NCBI GenBank assembly: GCA_035495465.1
Contig: DATJFX010000066.1
Coordinates: 1-17,170 of the forward strand
Source: DATJFX01 sp035495465
GTDB taxonomy: Bacteria > Patescibacteriota > Doudnabacteria > UBA920 > O2-02-FULL-48-8
Direction of reading: 5' to 3'
DNA length: 17,170 bases
Of this stretch, positions 6,699-13,431 are shown one piece after another. The stretch's first letter is position 1, and each line of letters starts with the position of its first letter. The position numbers and the translations under genes were made by a program. The notes beneath the pieces are model-generated. The model had not been told where the DNA came from, ran no database searches, and was given only the letters and a program-made list of their open reading frames with translations.

Positions 6699-7078
6699 TA
6701 CTGGTAAAGGGACTTAATATCGTTAATATTTGTATTGTTATAAATCTGATCAACACTAGTGCCGGAAGAGGAAAATATAACTTTAACAAAAAACCAAAAT
6801 AGAACGATCGAAAAAACAGTCAGTGCAATGCAAAGATAAGCCGCTTGCTTGCCATCTTCCTTGCCAGAAAAATAAAACTTCAAGGCAAACAAAAGGCCAA
6901 ACGGAGGCACACCGATCGAAATTAAATATCCCCATCTTTTTTCTTTGTCGGAAAGCAAGTTTTGCTGCTGCTTTTGTAAAGCATCTAAAAGCAAAGAGGC
7001 GACGTCAATTTTCTTATCCTGCTGGGCTAGTTGTTGCAGGGTTTGCAATTCTTGACTGATTTTTTCTTCGTTATCCAT
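6698..7078 (-). CDS. hypothetical membrane protein with N-terminal coiled coil
   Basis: A 126-residue protein that I cannot assign to a named family. Residues 1-45 are hydrophilic, rich in Gln, Glu and Lys with heptad-like leucines (ISQELQTLQQLAQQ), so a short cytosolic coiled coil is likely. Two membrane spans follow, about 49-69 and 79-101, joined by a short KEDGKQ loop, and the C-terminus is polar (SVDQIYNNTNIND). It lies 15 bases after the RnfD-FNR fusion gene and is coupled by one base to the PGPGW-like gene. A TATACT hexamer 8 bases before the ATG could be an internal -10 box giving a leaderless transcript. Gene reality is well supported by frame and context; function is unknown. Confidence 0.8.
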   Translation of the reverse strand: MDNEEKISQELQTLQQLAQQDKKIDVASLLLDALQKQQQNLLSDKEKRWGYLISIGVPPFGLLFALKFYFSGKEDGKQAAYLCIALTVFSIVLFWFFVKVIFSSSGTSVDQIYNNTNINDIKSLYQ

Positions 7079-7093
7079 ATATATCAGTATATC

Positions 7094-8620
7094 TTAAATA
7101 AAACCGGGAAAGAAGTCAGTTTTAATTTTATGCCCGGCCACGCCGATCTGCCGCAAAGTTTTTTTCATGCTGGAGACAAATCCGTCCGAACCCGAAATAT
7201 AAAAGGTTCGGCTCTGATAATCCGGCAAGGAATCCATAACCATAGCAGAATCGACATAGCCCGTGTAATTTGCCCAATTCATAGGTAGCCTGGACTGGTC
7301 AGTCAGAGTCAGAAAAATTTTGGCTCCAATCTCTCTCTGCGCTTGGGATAAAATATCCTGATAGGCGATTTCGTCTGCTGTCGTATTTGAATAAAATAGC
7401 GCAATGTCGCGTGCCTGCTTGGTATCAATTAGATACTTAAACATACTCCGAAAAGGCGTGATCCCCACCCCTCCAGCTATGAATGCCAGTTTTTCTTCCG
7501 ACCGGTCCGGCAGCACGAAATCACCAGCCAGGGCGCCGGCAAAAATTTTCGAGCCCGGATGCAAATGAAGCAAATTGGATTTAAAGCTGCTTGCAGGATT
7601 ATAAAACTTTATTCCGAACATCATTTCTTTTTCTGTGGGAGACGAGGCGATCGTGAAGTAGCGGCGATTTCCCCGGCTGTCTGGATTTTTATGGCCATAT
7701 GTCCATTCCATATATTGCCCGGGTTTAAAATTCAGGCGGTCTTCCGACTTGAACACAAACTCATATATGGAATCCGCAACTTTATGCTTATGTTTTAAGA
7801 TTAATAATAAATTGACTTTCGGGCTGACTAAATAAGAAAAAAGATTGCCAATCAAAAGTGCGAGTTCTGGCGTCGAATAAACGGAGCCTATGTGGATTTG
7901 TGGCGCATACAGCAGGCCGACCAGCCCGCCATAATAAATCTGCAGCAAATTCGTGGGCGGCGTAGTCAAAGGTTCGGTCAGCATAATAAAGGCAAAGAAA
8001 AAGAAAGGCGTATCTACAAACAAGATTTTTATTGAATGGATTAAATCGCCACGGTTGACGAAGGTAAAGACAGCGAAAGTAAGCGTCGCGGTTAGAAGAA
8101 AACTGAACACAAGCTTCGCGCGCTTAATCTTTCTCACTACCAATATCCCGCCCAATAAAACTAAGATGAGCATCGAACCCGAGCCCACCCACCAACTGGC
8201 GCCGTGGTTTAAAGCCAAGGCGGTTATGGCGACCCCGAAAGCAGCCGGGTTAAAGATGTGCTTTCTTTTTATAGTTAGAAGAAATTTGCAGGCAATAGCC
8301 CAGATACATGCCCATAAAATATACAGAATATATTCTTGGTTATAGTTTTGCGCAGGGGTGATAATTAAAGCCAAAATTAGTCCGGTAATGTAAACTGATT
8401 CTTTATTAGCCGGGACTTTAAACGTCCAGGAAAATATTTTGTTCAAAATCCAGCAGACCGCGAGGATAAGAGTCGTGGAAAAAAATAATGTCCAAGGGCC
8501 AAAGGCGAGCTTGTGAAAGAACGCCAAGATCTCAGCAAATCCGATGAGTACAATCAAAAAATAAAGCACCAGCCAGTACATGGTGATTCGGTTTAAAAAA
8601 TTATCGATAAATTTAGGCAT
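7094..8620 (-). CDS. RnfD/NqrB-like membrane domain fused to FAD/NAD(P) oxidoreductase
   Basis: A 508-residue two-part redox protein. Residues 15-266 hold about ten membrane spans of the RnfD/NqrB type, with the family-like motif IFNPAAFG (122-129) and MLTEPLTTPP (213-222). Residues 277-508 are a ferredoxin-NADP reductase-like module: flavin-binding RRYFTIAS (319-326), pyridine-nucleotide motif IAGGVGITP (381-389), ISGSDGFVSSM (475-485) and an aromatic C-terminus (FFPGFI). No 2Fe-2S domain is attached. The SGAT-type covalent FMN site of full-size RnfD/NqrB is not evident. The likely role is passing electrons from cytosolic NAD(P)H through FAD across the membrane to the flavinylated partner encoded upstream. 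I chose the ATG at 8620, overlapping the ApbE stop by 8 bases (ATGCCTAA); an in-frame GTG at 8641 would add 7 residues. Confidence 0.88.
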   Translation of the reverse strand: MPKFIDNFLNRITMYWLVLYFLIVLIGFAEILAFFHKLAFGPWTLFFSTTLILAVCWILNKIFSWTFKVPANKESVYITGLILALIITPAQNYNQEYILYILWACIWAIACKFLLTIKRKHIFNPAAFGVAITALALNHGASWWVGSGSMLILVLLGGILVVRKIKRAKLVFSFLLTATLTFAVFTFVNRGDLIHSIKILFVDTPFFFFAFIMLTEPLTTPPTNLLQIYYGGLVGLLYAPQIHIGSVYSTPELALLIGNLFSYLVSPKVNLLLILKHKHKVADSIYEFVFKSEDRLNFKPGQYMEWTYGHKNPDSRGNRRYFTIASSPTEKEMMFGIKFYNPASSFKSNLLHLHPGSKIFAGALAGDFVLPDRSEEKLAFIAGGVGITPFRSMFKYLIDTKQARDIALFYSNTTADEIAYQDILSQAQREIGAKIFLTLTDQSRLPMNWANYTGYVDSAMVMDSLPDYQSRTFYISGSDGFVSSMKKTLRQIGVAGHKIKTDFFPGFI

Positions 8621-9362
8621 ATGTATATTTTTCGAAACCACTGGTCATGGTCGCTAAGCCATTAATATCAATACAATATCCTTCTAAGTCTGCTGTCCGT
8701 TCAATAAATCCAATCCCCTCCCGTCCCATGGCAAATGCGGCTGTAGCGAACCTATCGGCTTCATAAACGTCTTTAGCAATTACTGTTAAGCTGACGATGT
8801 CTTTCGGAGCGATGGTTTTATGAACTGGATCATAGATATGGAACCCGCGTTCATAGGTGCCGGAGGTGGCTACTCCCCTATTTTCTAAAAAAATTACCTT
8901 AATGATTTCAGCCGACTGAAATGGGCTGCGAATTCCTACGCTCCATTTTTTATTATCCGCATTGCGGCCATAAGCTTGTATGTCCCCGCCTGCTTCGATA
9001 TAAAAATTTTTAAACCCCGCGCCGCTAAGTATCAAACTTGCATTATGGATGGCCCAACCCTTGACTAAGCCTGATGGATCTAAGGTGCCGTCAGGTTTAC
9101 GGATATCGAAATAGCCTGAAGTCTGCCGGTTTGTCTGATCAGCCAAGGCTATAATTTCCTGCATATCTGAACTGAATTCCCGCGGATTAAGCTGATGGTT
9201 ATTAATTTTACTGATTTCACTGTCTGCCTTATACGTACTAAATTTTTTATCAACAGCTACGAAGTACTGAAAAATTTTATCAGCGTCATTTTTTGTGGCC
9301 TGCGGATCAATGATTTCCACCGTAATCGGCATACCCATAATTTCGCGGGAATCTTTTATCAT
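8613..9362 (-). CDS. apbE: ApbE-type FAD:protein FMN transferase, no signal peptide
   Basis: A 249-residue enzyme that attaches FMN from FAD to a Thr in target flavoproteins, using Mg2+. Family motifs are in order: FSTYKADSEISKIN (41-54), GYFDI (83-87), DPSGLVKGWAI (95-105), EAGGDIQAYG (123-132), the ATSGTYERGFHIYDP block (165-179) and ADRFATAAFAMG (202-213). It is shorter than typical ApbE (about 330), mainly because it begins directly with REIMGMPITVEI and lacks the usual signal peptide or lipobox; the upstream gene's stop overlaps this ATG (TAATG), leaving no room for an extension. It may therefore act in the cytosol, or be exported another way. Its substrate is almost surely the FMN-binding protein encoded immediately upstream. 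Confidence 0.95.
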   Translation of the reverse strand: MIKDSREIMGMPITVEIIDPQATKNDADKIFQYFVAVDKKFSTYKADSEISKINNHQLNPREFSSDMQEIIALADQTNRQTSGYFDIRKPDGTLDPSGLVKGWAIHNASLILSGAGFKNFYIEAGGDIQAYGRNADNKKWSVGIRSPFQSAEIIKVIFLENRGVATSGTYERGFHIYDPVHKTIAPKDIVSLTVIAKDVYEADRFATAAFAMGREGIGFIERTADLEGYCIDINGLATMTSGFEKYTYA

Positions 9363-9865
9363 TAATTCTTCGCTTGATTAAGAGCAAACGCTAAAGATTG
9401 TCGGAACGCGATACTCGAATCAGTTGCACCGGTTACGATATTTACATTCGCGCTTTGCGCCTGGATAGCTTCCTGCTTCAGATACACGGACGCCTGACGA
9501 TTTATCATAAGCGATGTACTGCGATCATGAGGGTAATCAAGAAAAACTACATCCGTAATTTTACCCCCAGAGATCACGGCTTTAACCTGAAGATTGCCAT
9601 AAAAAGCATCTGCCACACTGCCAGTATACGAGCCGTCTTTATATTGACCCTTGGATTGAATTTTTGTCCCTGGCGCTGGCGTTGTTGGGGTAGGTGTGGT
9701 TTGTGATGGACTGGAACTATCCGGAGCTGGAGTCAGAGAATTTGCCGGACTTTCTGGAATTTGCGAAGAACCGATATCCGTTATTCCTGAATTGGACTTG
9801 CGTATGGATATCGTATAAAAACCAAATATTACGATTAATACTAAAGAAATTAAGGTTTTCTTCAT
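9362..9865 (-). CDS. membrane-anchored FMN-binding domain protein (flavinylation substrate)
   Basis: A 167-residue extracytosolic electron carrier. Residues 1-20 are a signal anchor (MKK then a hydrophobic stretch); 36-66 are a Pro/Ser/Thr-rich linker; 70-165 form an FMN_bind domain like that of RnfG/NqrC. The domain carries the flavinylation motif V144-T145-G146-A147-T148, with T148 the predicted FMN attachment residue, plus the typical YKDGSYTG (75-82), SGGKITDVVFLDYPHD (99-114) and C-terminal FRQSLAFALNQA (154-165) segments. It is translationally coupled to apbE by a TAATG overlap and followed by the RnfD-FNR fusion, which explains where its electrons come from. The final acceptor is not encoded here. 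The first ATG after the -10 box at 9877-9882 was taken as start. Confidence 0.93.
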   Translation of the reverse strand: MKKTLISLVLIVIFGFYTISIRKSNSGITDIGSSQIPESPANSLTPAPDSSSPSQTTPTPTTPAPGTKIQSKGQYKDGSYTGSVADAFYGNLQVKAVISGGKITDVVFLDYPHDRSTSLMINRQASVYLKQEAIQAQSANVNIVTGATDSSIAFRQSLAFALNQAKN

Positions 9866-9876
9866 AATATATCTTT

Positions 9877-9895
9877 ATTATACTTTATGTGTAAA
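9877..9895 (-). promoter_or_regulatory. promoter of the flavin electron-transfer operon
   Basis: A consensus TATAAT (minus strand, 9882-9877) lies 11 bases from the ATG, with no good -35 at 16-18 bases. Instead TTTACA (9895-9890) lies exactly 7 bases upstream of it, an arrangement also found before the gene at 12708-13316. The expected leader is only about 5 bases. Confidence 0.55.
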
Positions 9896-9949
9896 TAAAA
9901 ACTAGGGTCAGTAATGCTTGTACTATACGCTACGTTTAATCTATTGATT

Positions 9950-10984
9950 ATGAAAATGAAAATTGCTCAAATTGCTCCTTTAATCGAAAGAGTGCCGCCT
10001 AAAACTTATGGTGGAACCGAGCGCGTAGTCCACGCTCTTACCGAGGAATTGGTTAGGCGCGGCCATGATGTAACTTTATTTGCCAGTGGCGATTCGGAAA
10101 CGAGCGCGAAACTAATTTCTGTTTATCCAATAAGTCTTCGGGAAGCAAAAGTCGAGAAACTTTACAGCGCCAATGCCTGGAGCTTGTTAAACATCGGAAA
10201 AGCCTACGAGCTGCAGGATCAATTTGATATCATTCATGACCATAACAGTTATATCAGTCTGCCCACTGCCAACCTGTCGAAAACTCCCGTAGTCATGACT
10301 GTGCATGGAGAATTTAATCCGAATAATCAGAAAATTTTTCAAGAACTAAAAAATCCTTATATTGTTACAATTTCAAAAGCTCAGGCTATTGTGCCCGAAG
10401 TGCACTATGGGCCTACGATTTACAATGGCCTGCCCATGGCAGACTATCCTTTTTCAGATAAGCCTGAGGATTACATGCTATATGTGGGACGGATTTCCCG
10501 TACCAAGGGAGCGGATATAGCGATTCAAGTCAGTTTGCGCTTACAGAAACGCTTAATCTTAGCTGCCAAGTTAGACGAAGAAGACCGAAGCTATTTCCAG
10601 GAATACGTTGAACCCTATTTATCTGATCAGATTCAGTGGATTGGTGAGGTAAATCAACAAAAACGAAATGAGCTTATGAGCAAAGCTTTGGTGTTTCTCC
10701 ACCCCATCACTTGGCGAGAACCATTTGGTTTGACCCTAATCGAAGCTATGGCCTGCGGATGCCCAGTAGTTGCCATGAATAAAGGGTCGATCCCAGAAAT
10801 AATAAAAGATGGTGAAACTGGATTCGTAGTAAATTCTATGGAAGAAATGATTGACGCTATAGGCAAAATAAAGACTATCAACCGGCCACATTGCCGGGAG
10901 TATGCATTAGCAAATTTCAACAGCCAAAAAATGGCTGTTGAATATGAGCAGCTTTATAAAAAAATCCTCAATAAAGAAATCTAA
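9950..10984 (+). CDS. GT4-family glycosyltransferase (GT-B fold)
   Basis: A 344-residue retaining glycosyltransferase of the GT4 family, cytoplasmic, using an activated sugar nucleotide. The acceptor-side domain starts MKIAQIAPLIERVPPKTYGGTERV with the glycine-rich loop of GT-B enzymes at 20-24; the nucleotide-binding half begins at YVGRISRTKG (178-187) and includes the EX7E element (E257 in EPFG to E265 in LIEAMACG), then GSIPEIIKDGETGFVV (279-294). The longer frame opens at 9914, but the added residues (LVLYATFN...) have no counterpart in the family, so the ATG at 9950 (or 9956) is preferred. It converges on a debranching-enzyme-like glycosidase with no spacer, suggesting a role in alpha-glucan or compatible-sugar metabolism, though cell-wall or exopolysaccharide work remains possible. 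Confidence 0.9.
   Translation: MKMKIAQIAPLIERVPPKTYGGTERVVHALTEELVRRGHDVTLFASGDSETSAKLISVYPISLREAKVEKLYSANAWSLLNIGKAYELQDQFDIIHDHNSYISLPTANLSKTPVVMTVHGEFNPNNQKIFQELKNPYIVTISKAQAIVPEVHYGPTIYNGLPMADYPFSDKPEDYMLYVGRISRTKGADIAIQVSLRLQKRLILAAKLDEEDRSYFQEYVEPYLSDQIQWIGEVNQQKRNELMSKALVFLHPITWREPFGLTLIEAMACGCPVVAMNKGSIPEIIKDGETGFVVNSMEEMIDAIGKIKTINRPHCREYALANFNSQKMAVEYEQLYKKILNKEI
10916..10942. repeat. perfect 11-bp hairpin inside the 3' end of the GT4 gene
   Basis: TTCAACAGCCA (10916-10926) pairs perfectly with TGGCTGTTGAA (10932-10942) around AAAAA. It is coding (NSQKMAVEY region) and lies about 40 bases before the abutting convergent stops. It may slow or end transcription from either side, since no conventional terminator exists at this junction, but T-tracts are weak. 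Confidence 0.6.
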
Positions 10985-12277
10985 TTACGCTTCGGCTAAA
11001 ATCGACGCCGCGCTCCAAGCTTGCTTTTTACAAGCTCCCCGGCCCGAACTGGTGAGATATTCTCGGTGCTGGCCGCCTGAATACACGAAAAGCTCAATAG
11101 CAGTGCCGAAATGCTGCCAGCTTTTGCGGAGAGAAGCCCGCACTAATTTAGCTTCTTTCAGATACCTGAAGTTTTCCATACCTTCGGCAATTATAGCGGT
11201 GTCATGCGGCCAAATTGATCCATTATGATAGCTGTTAGGATCATATTTATGAGAAAGACTACTCAAAGTACGAATTCCCGCCTCCGGCTCAAATAAATCC
11301 GGGGCCAACAATCGATCCACCAAAGCTGGTATTAAATGGTAATCTAAAATACTATCTGAATATCCGTCGAGCTCTTGCGTTACCGAAGCCCAGAGGATAT
11401 GCCCCATGCTGGATCTGGCTGCACGCAAGGGCTTGCCATTGCCATCCAAGGCTGCGGCAATTTCAAGTTTGTCCGAAGATAATAGAAAAGATTTATTGAA
11501 GCGCGCCTTCAGTTGTTGGGCTAATTTTTCCAGTTCTAGGCTTTTTTGGCCGTTCGAAAAAGTAAAATAATTCGCCCACAATTTGTAAGCCAAATACACA
11601 TACGCCTGAACTTCTACAGGCGCTATCGGGTAAGGCGTCGGCTGGTCATCGTCATGAAATAACGATTCATGGCTGTCCATCCAACTCTGAGTTTTTAGTC
11701 CGCCAAACTGGCGGTTGGGATGGAAGTGATAATCGATAAAGCCGTCTTGATTTATATCGGCAAAGGTCCGCATCCATTCCAAACCTTTTTCTACATTTGG
11801 TAAAAGTTTGGCAGCAGTTTCTGTATCTCCACTGGCTTGGATATAACGATATGAGGTAATGAGAAAAAGCGGTGTGCTATCCACACTATCGTAATTACGC
11901 ATGATTTTATCCTGGTAAAGATACCAAGGACCTGTTTCTTTTTGTGTCAGATGCTCATGGTTAGTCGGGCGGTATTCATGAATCATTTTGCCCGGTTCTT
12001 CCCCACTTTCAATATTTACAGAAGTCCCTTGCAGGGTAGCTAAATTCAGAAGAATCTTTTTCACAAGGGACAAAAAATACGGATTTTTGGTTTTCGAATA
12101 TGTTCTGAGAAGCTTGAGAGCACTAATCAATGAATCACGACCAAAGATGCAGCCATAAATTTCTTCCTTCCCTGAAGCCAAAATGCCCTGTTCCTGCTCT
12201 AACTCTTGTATAGTTTCAAATCCTATCCTCCATAAAAAGTCAGATTTTTTTACTTTTTCGCTCGCTTTTCCTTTCAC
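10985..12277 (-). CDS. glycogen-debranching-enzyme-like alpha-glucosidase
   Basis: A 430-residue (alpha/alpha)6-barrel glycosidase resembling the C-terminal catalytic domain of amylo-alpha-1,6-glucosidase (GDE/MGH1-like). Signs are IYGCIFGRDSL (40-50), LATLQGTSVNIESGEEPGKM then HEYRP (79-104), the NYDSVDSTPLF block (128-138), QSWMDSHES with D201 and PVEVQAYVYLAYK with E222 as plausible acidic catalytic residues, and NGSIWPHDTAI later. The N-terminal beta-sandwich of full-length bacterial debranching enzymes (about 650-750 residues) is absent. It probably trims branch glucose residues or hydrolyses a small glucoside in the cytosol. The start is GTG at 12277, since no ATG precedes FLWRIGFETIQELEQ; a promoter 33 bases upstream fits. 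Exact substrate unknown. Confidence 0.85.
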   Translation of the reverse strand: MKGKASEKVKKSDFLWRIGFETIQELEQEQGILASGKEEIYGCIFGRDSLISALKLLRTYSKTKNPYFLSLVKKILLNLATLQGTSVNIESGEEPGKMIHEYRPTNHEHLTQKETGPWYLYQDKIMRNYDSVDSTPLFLITSYRYIQASGDTETAAKLLPNVEKGLEWMRTFADINQDGFIDYHFHPNRQFGGLKTQSWMDSHESLFHDDDQPTPYPIAPVEVQAYVYLAYKLWANYFTFSNGQKSLELEKLAQQLKARFNKSFLLSSDKLEIAAALDGNGKPLRAARSSMGHILWASVTQELDGYSDSILDYHLIPALVDRLLAPDLFEPEAGIRTLSSLSHKYDPNSYHNGSIWPHDTAIIAEGMENFRYLKEAKLVRASLRKSWQHFGTAIELFVYSGGQHREYLTSSGRGACKKQAWSAASILAEA

Positions 12278-12309
12278 TTTTGATCTAAAAATTAATCGTT
12301 TATAAATTC

Positions 12310-12337
12310 ATCATAGCCCATAGCTTCAGGAAGTCAA
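12310..12337 (-). promoter_or_regulatory. promoter of the debranching-enzyme-like gene
   Basis: Minus-strand TTGACT (12337-12332), a 16-base spacer and TATGAT (12315-12310), each one mismatch from consensus. It lies between the cold-shock gene terminator and the GTG at 12277, leaving a leader of about 25 bases. Confidence 0.65.
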
Positions 12338-12353
12338 GCAATAGCGGAAGCAT

Positions 12354-12382
12354 AAAAAAATCCCCGGTTAGACCGGGGATTT
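12354..12382 (-). terminator. intrinsic terminator of the cold-shock gene
   Basis: AAATCCCCGG (12358-12367) pairs with CCGGGGATTT (12373-12382) around a 5-base loop; on the minus strand the stem is followed by a run of seven T (12360-12354). It starts 12 bases after the csp stop. Confidence 0.92.
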
Positions 12383-12383
12383 G

Positions 12384-12401
12384 AAGCTTAAATTTAAGCT
12401 T
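12384..12401. repeat. 18-bp perfect palindrome over the csp stop codon
   Basis: AAGCTTAAATTTAAGCTT is a perfect palindrome covering the last codon and TAA of the cold-shock gene, directly before its terminator. It could add mRNA stability or be a protein-binding site. Confidence 0.6.
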
Positions 12402-12591
12402 TTTGGACGTTGACAGCGTTTGGTCCCTTTGGAGAGTCTTCGACTTCGAAAGAAACAGAATCGCCTTCGTGAAGGTCAGCGTACTGAACTCCGACTAAGG
12501 ATTTGCTGTGGAAGAATAAATCCTTCTCTTGGCCTGGGACGGAAATAAATCCGAATCCTTTGTCTGTCAGTTTTTTGATTGTACCGTTCAT
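12394..12591 (-). CDS. cold-shock domain protein, 65 aa
   Basis: A single-domain CspA-family RNA/ssDNA chaperone of 65 residues, a normal length. It starts MNGTIKKLTD and has RNP1 KGFGFI (11-16) and RNP2 DLFFHS (24-29), the aromatic nucleic-acid-binding surface; the C-terminal GPNAVNVQ strand closes the OB fold. RNP2 has Phe where Val is common (FFHS for FVHS). The frame is open for 46 more codons upstream, but those residues do not resemble any Csp extension and cover the promoter and leader, so the ATG at 12591 is the true start. The gene is monocistronic with its own promoter, leader of about 78 bases and terminator. No Shine-Dalgarno sequence is seen, and cold regulation through the leader is plausible but unproven. 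Confidence 0.96.
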   Translation of the reverse strand: MNGTIKKLTDKGFGFISVPGQEKDLFFHSKSLVGVQYADLHEGDSVSFEVEDSPKGPNAVNVQKA

Positions 12592-12675
12592 TGAATAAAT
12601 TGTTTGATTAATGAGCAAATAGCTTATGTTTGCGAAACTCGACGACTTTTCTACACATAAATGTTCTGCGCAGAC

Positions 12676-12704
12676 AGTATGGCACATCCGTAACCCCAAG
12701 TCAA
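12676..12704 (-). promoter_or_regulatory. promoter of the cold-shock gene
   Basis: Minus-strand TTGACT (12704-12699), 17-base spacer and CATACT (12681-12676) preceded by TGC, an extended -10. The start of transcription should be near 12669, giving a leader of about 78 bases. The -35 begins 3 bases after the upstream gene's stop. Confidence 0.75.
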
Positions 12705-12707
12705 TAC

Positions 12708-13316
12708 TTAGCGGAAGGACTGCATACATTGGGTTTTAGCAGGTTCTGTCAGGCCTGCGCATGCTTCGGTGGAGGTGCTTGGCGAACTGTTACTACCTTG
12801 GATCGCGGTTAAGTCAGCGAACTGTATTGTAGTCGGGACTGTAAACATATTTGAATCCACATTCCAGCTGGTACAGGAATAGTCTATGCTTTTATTTGGA
12901 TCAACACTTTGGACTTGATTGTTGCCTTGAGTAGTGGCGCCAAAGTTAGTTTTAAAGCCGGTGGTCATGCCATCAATCCAAATATAACTGGTTTGGCCGT
13001 CTGAAATCAGGTGAGATTTTTGCGTCGCGCCATTGACGGTCGAAGTGAAGTCCCCTCGCAGATGGCCACTGGTTACATACACAGTTCCTGAGGTGTTGGA
13101 AGCTGTATCATTGAAAGTACATTGCTGGCTTGAGCCTGAGCTTAACAATGACTTTAAGGAAGTGGGCTGAGCGCTGGATTGATCAGAGGAATTTTGCGTG
13201 GAATTATTAGTTACCGAAGTAGTGGGATTGGTGGGATTTTGACTTTTATATACCCAGATACCCAACGCCACGACCACTATAATTCCAAGAATAGTCCATA
13301 AGGTTTTGTTGTTCAT
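12708..13316 (-). CDS. anchored extracytosolic protein with four cysteines, unknown function
   Basis: A 202-residue protein not assigned to a named family. Residues 5-22 are a signal anchor; 25-62 are a low-complexity Asn/Ser/Thr/Gln linker; 64-170 look like a beta-rich domain (GTVYVTSGHLRGDF, then SHLISDGQTSYIWIDG), reminiscent in pattern of LolA/LppX-like or DUF4412-type beta sheets, though this is only a resemblance. Cysteines at 66 and 148 lie in the domain and 186 and 197 in the tail (ACAGLT...QCMQSF), spaced so that two disulphides are possible outside the cell. The ATG at 13316 follows a TATAAT box by about 28 bases. No terminator separates it from the cold-shock gene. Confidence 0.8.
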   Translation of the reverse strand: MNNKTLWTILGIIVVVALGIWVYKSQNPTNPTTSVTNNSTQNSSDQSSAQPTSLKSLLSSGSSQQCTFNDTASNTSGTVYVTSGHLRGDFTSTVNGATQKSHLISDGQTSYIWIDGMTTGFKTNFGATTQGNNQVQSVDPNKSIDYSCTSWNVDSNMFTVPTTIQFADLTAIQGSNSSPSTSTEACAGLTEPAKTQCMQSFR

Positions 13317-13343
13317 AAATTTTTAGATTAATTATGTGAATTA

Positions 13344-13362
13344 ATTATACACTTCTTGTAAA
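13344..13362 (-). promoter_or_regulatory. probable promoter of the four-cysteine protein gene
   Basis: Minus-strand TATAAT (13349-13344) with TTTACA (13362-13357) exactly 7 bases upstream, the same arrangement as at 9877-9895. No good -35 at the usual distance. An imperfect A/T palindrome (ATTAATT-ATGTG-AATTAAT, 13327-13345) overlaps the start region and could be an operator. Confidence 0.5.
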
Positions 13363-13431
13363 GAACTACACAGTATAATTTTCTCACAAAGATGTGAAAA
13401 CAACATGAAGATATTTTAAAAACGTTGCCGG

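Noticed and set aside
9914..9949. Upstream start of the GT4 gene giving 12 extra residues
   Set aside because: The added residues have no counterpart in GT-B N-termini, which begin right at the MKIAQIAP strand.
12592..12729. 46-codon upstream extension of the cold-shock gene
   Set aside because: It covers the promoter and leader and does not look like protein; the Csp domain starts naturally at 12591.
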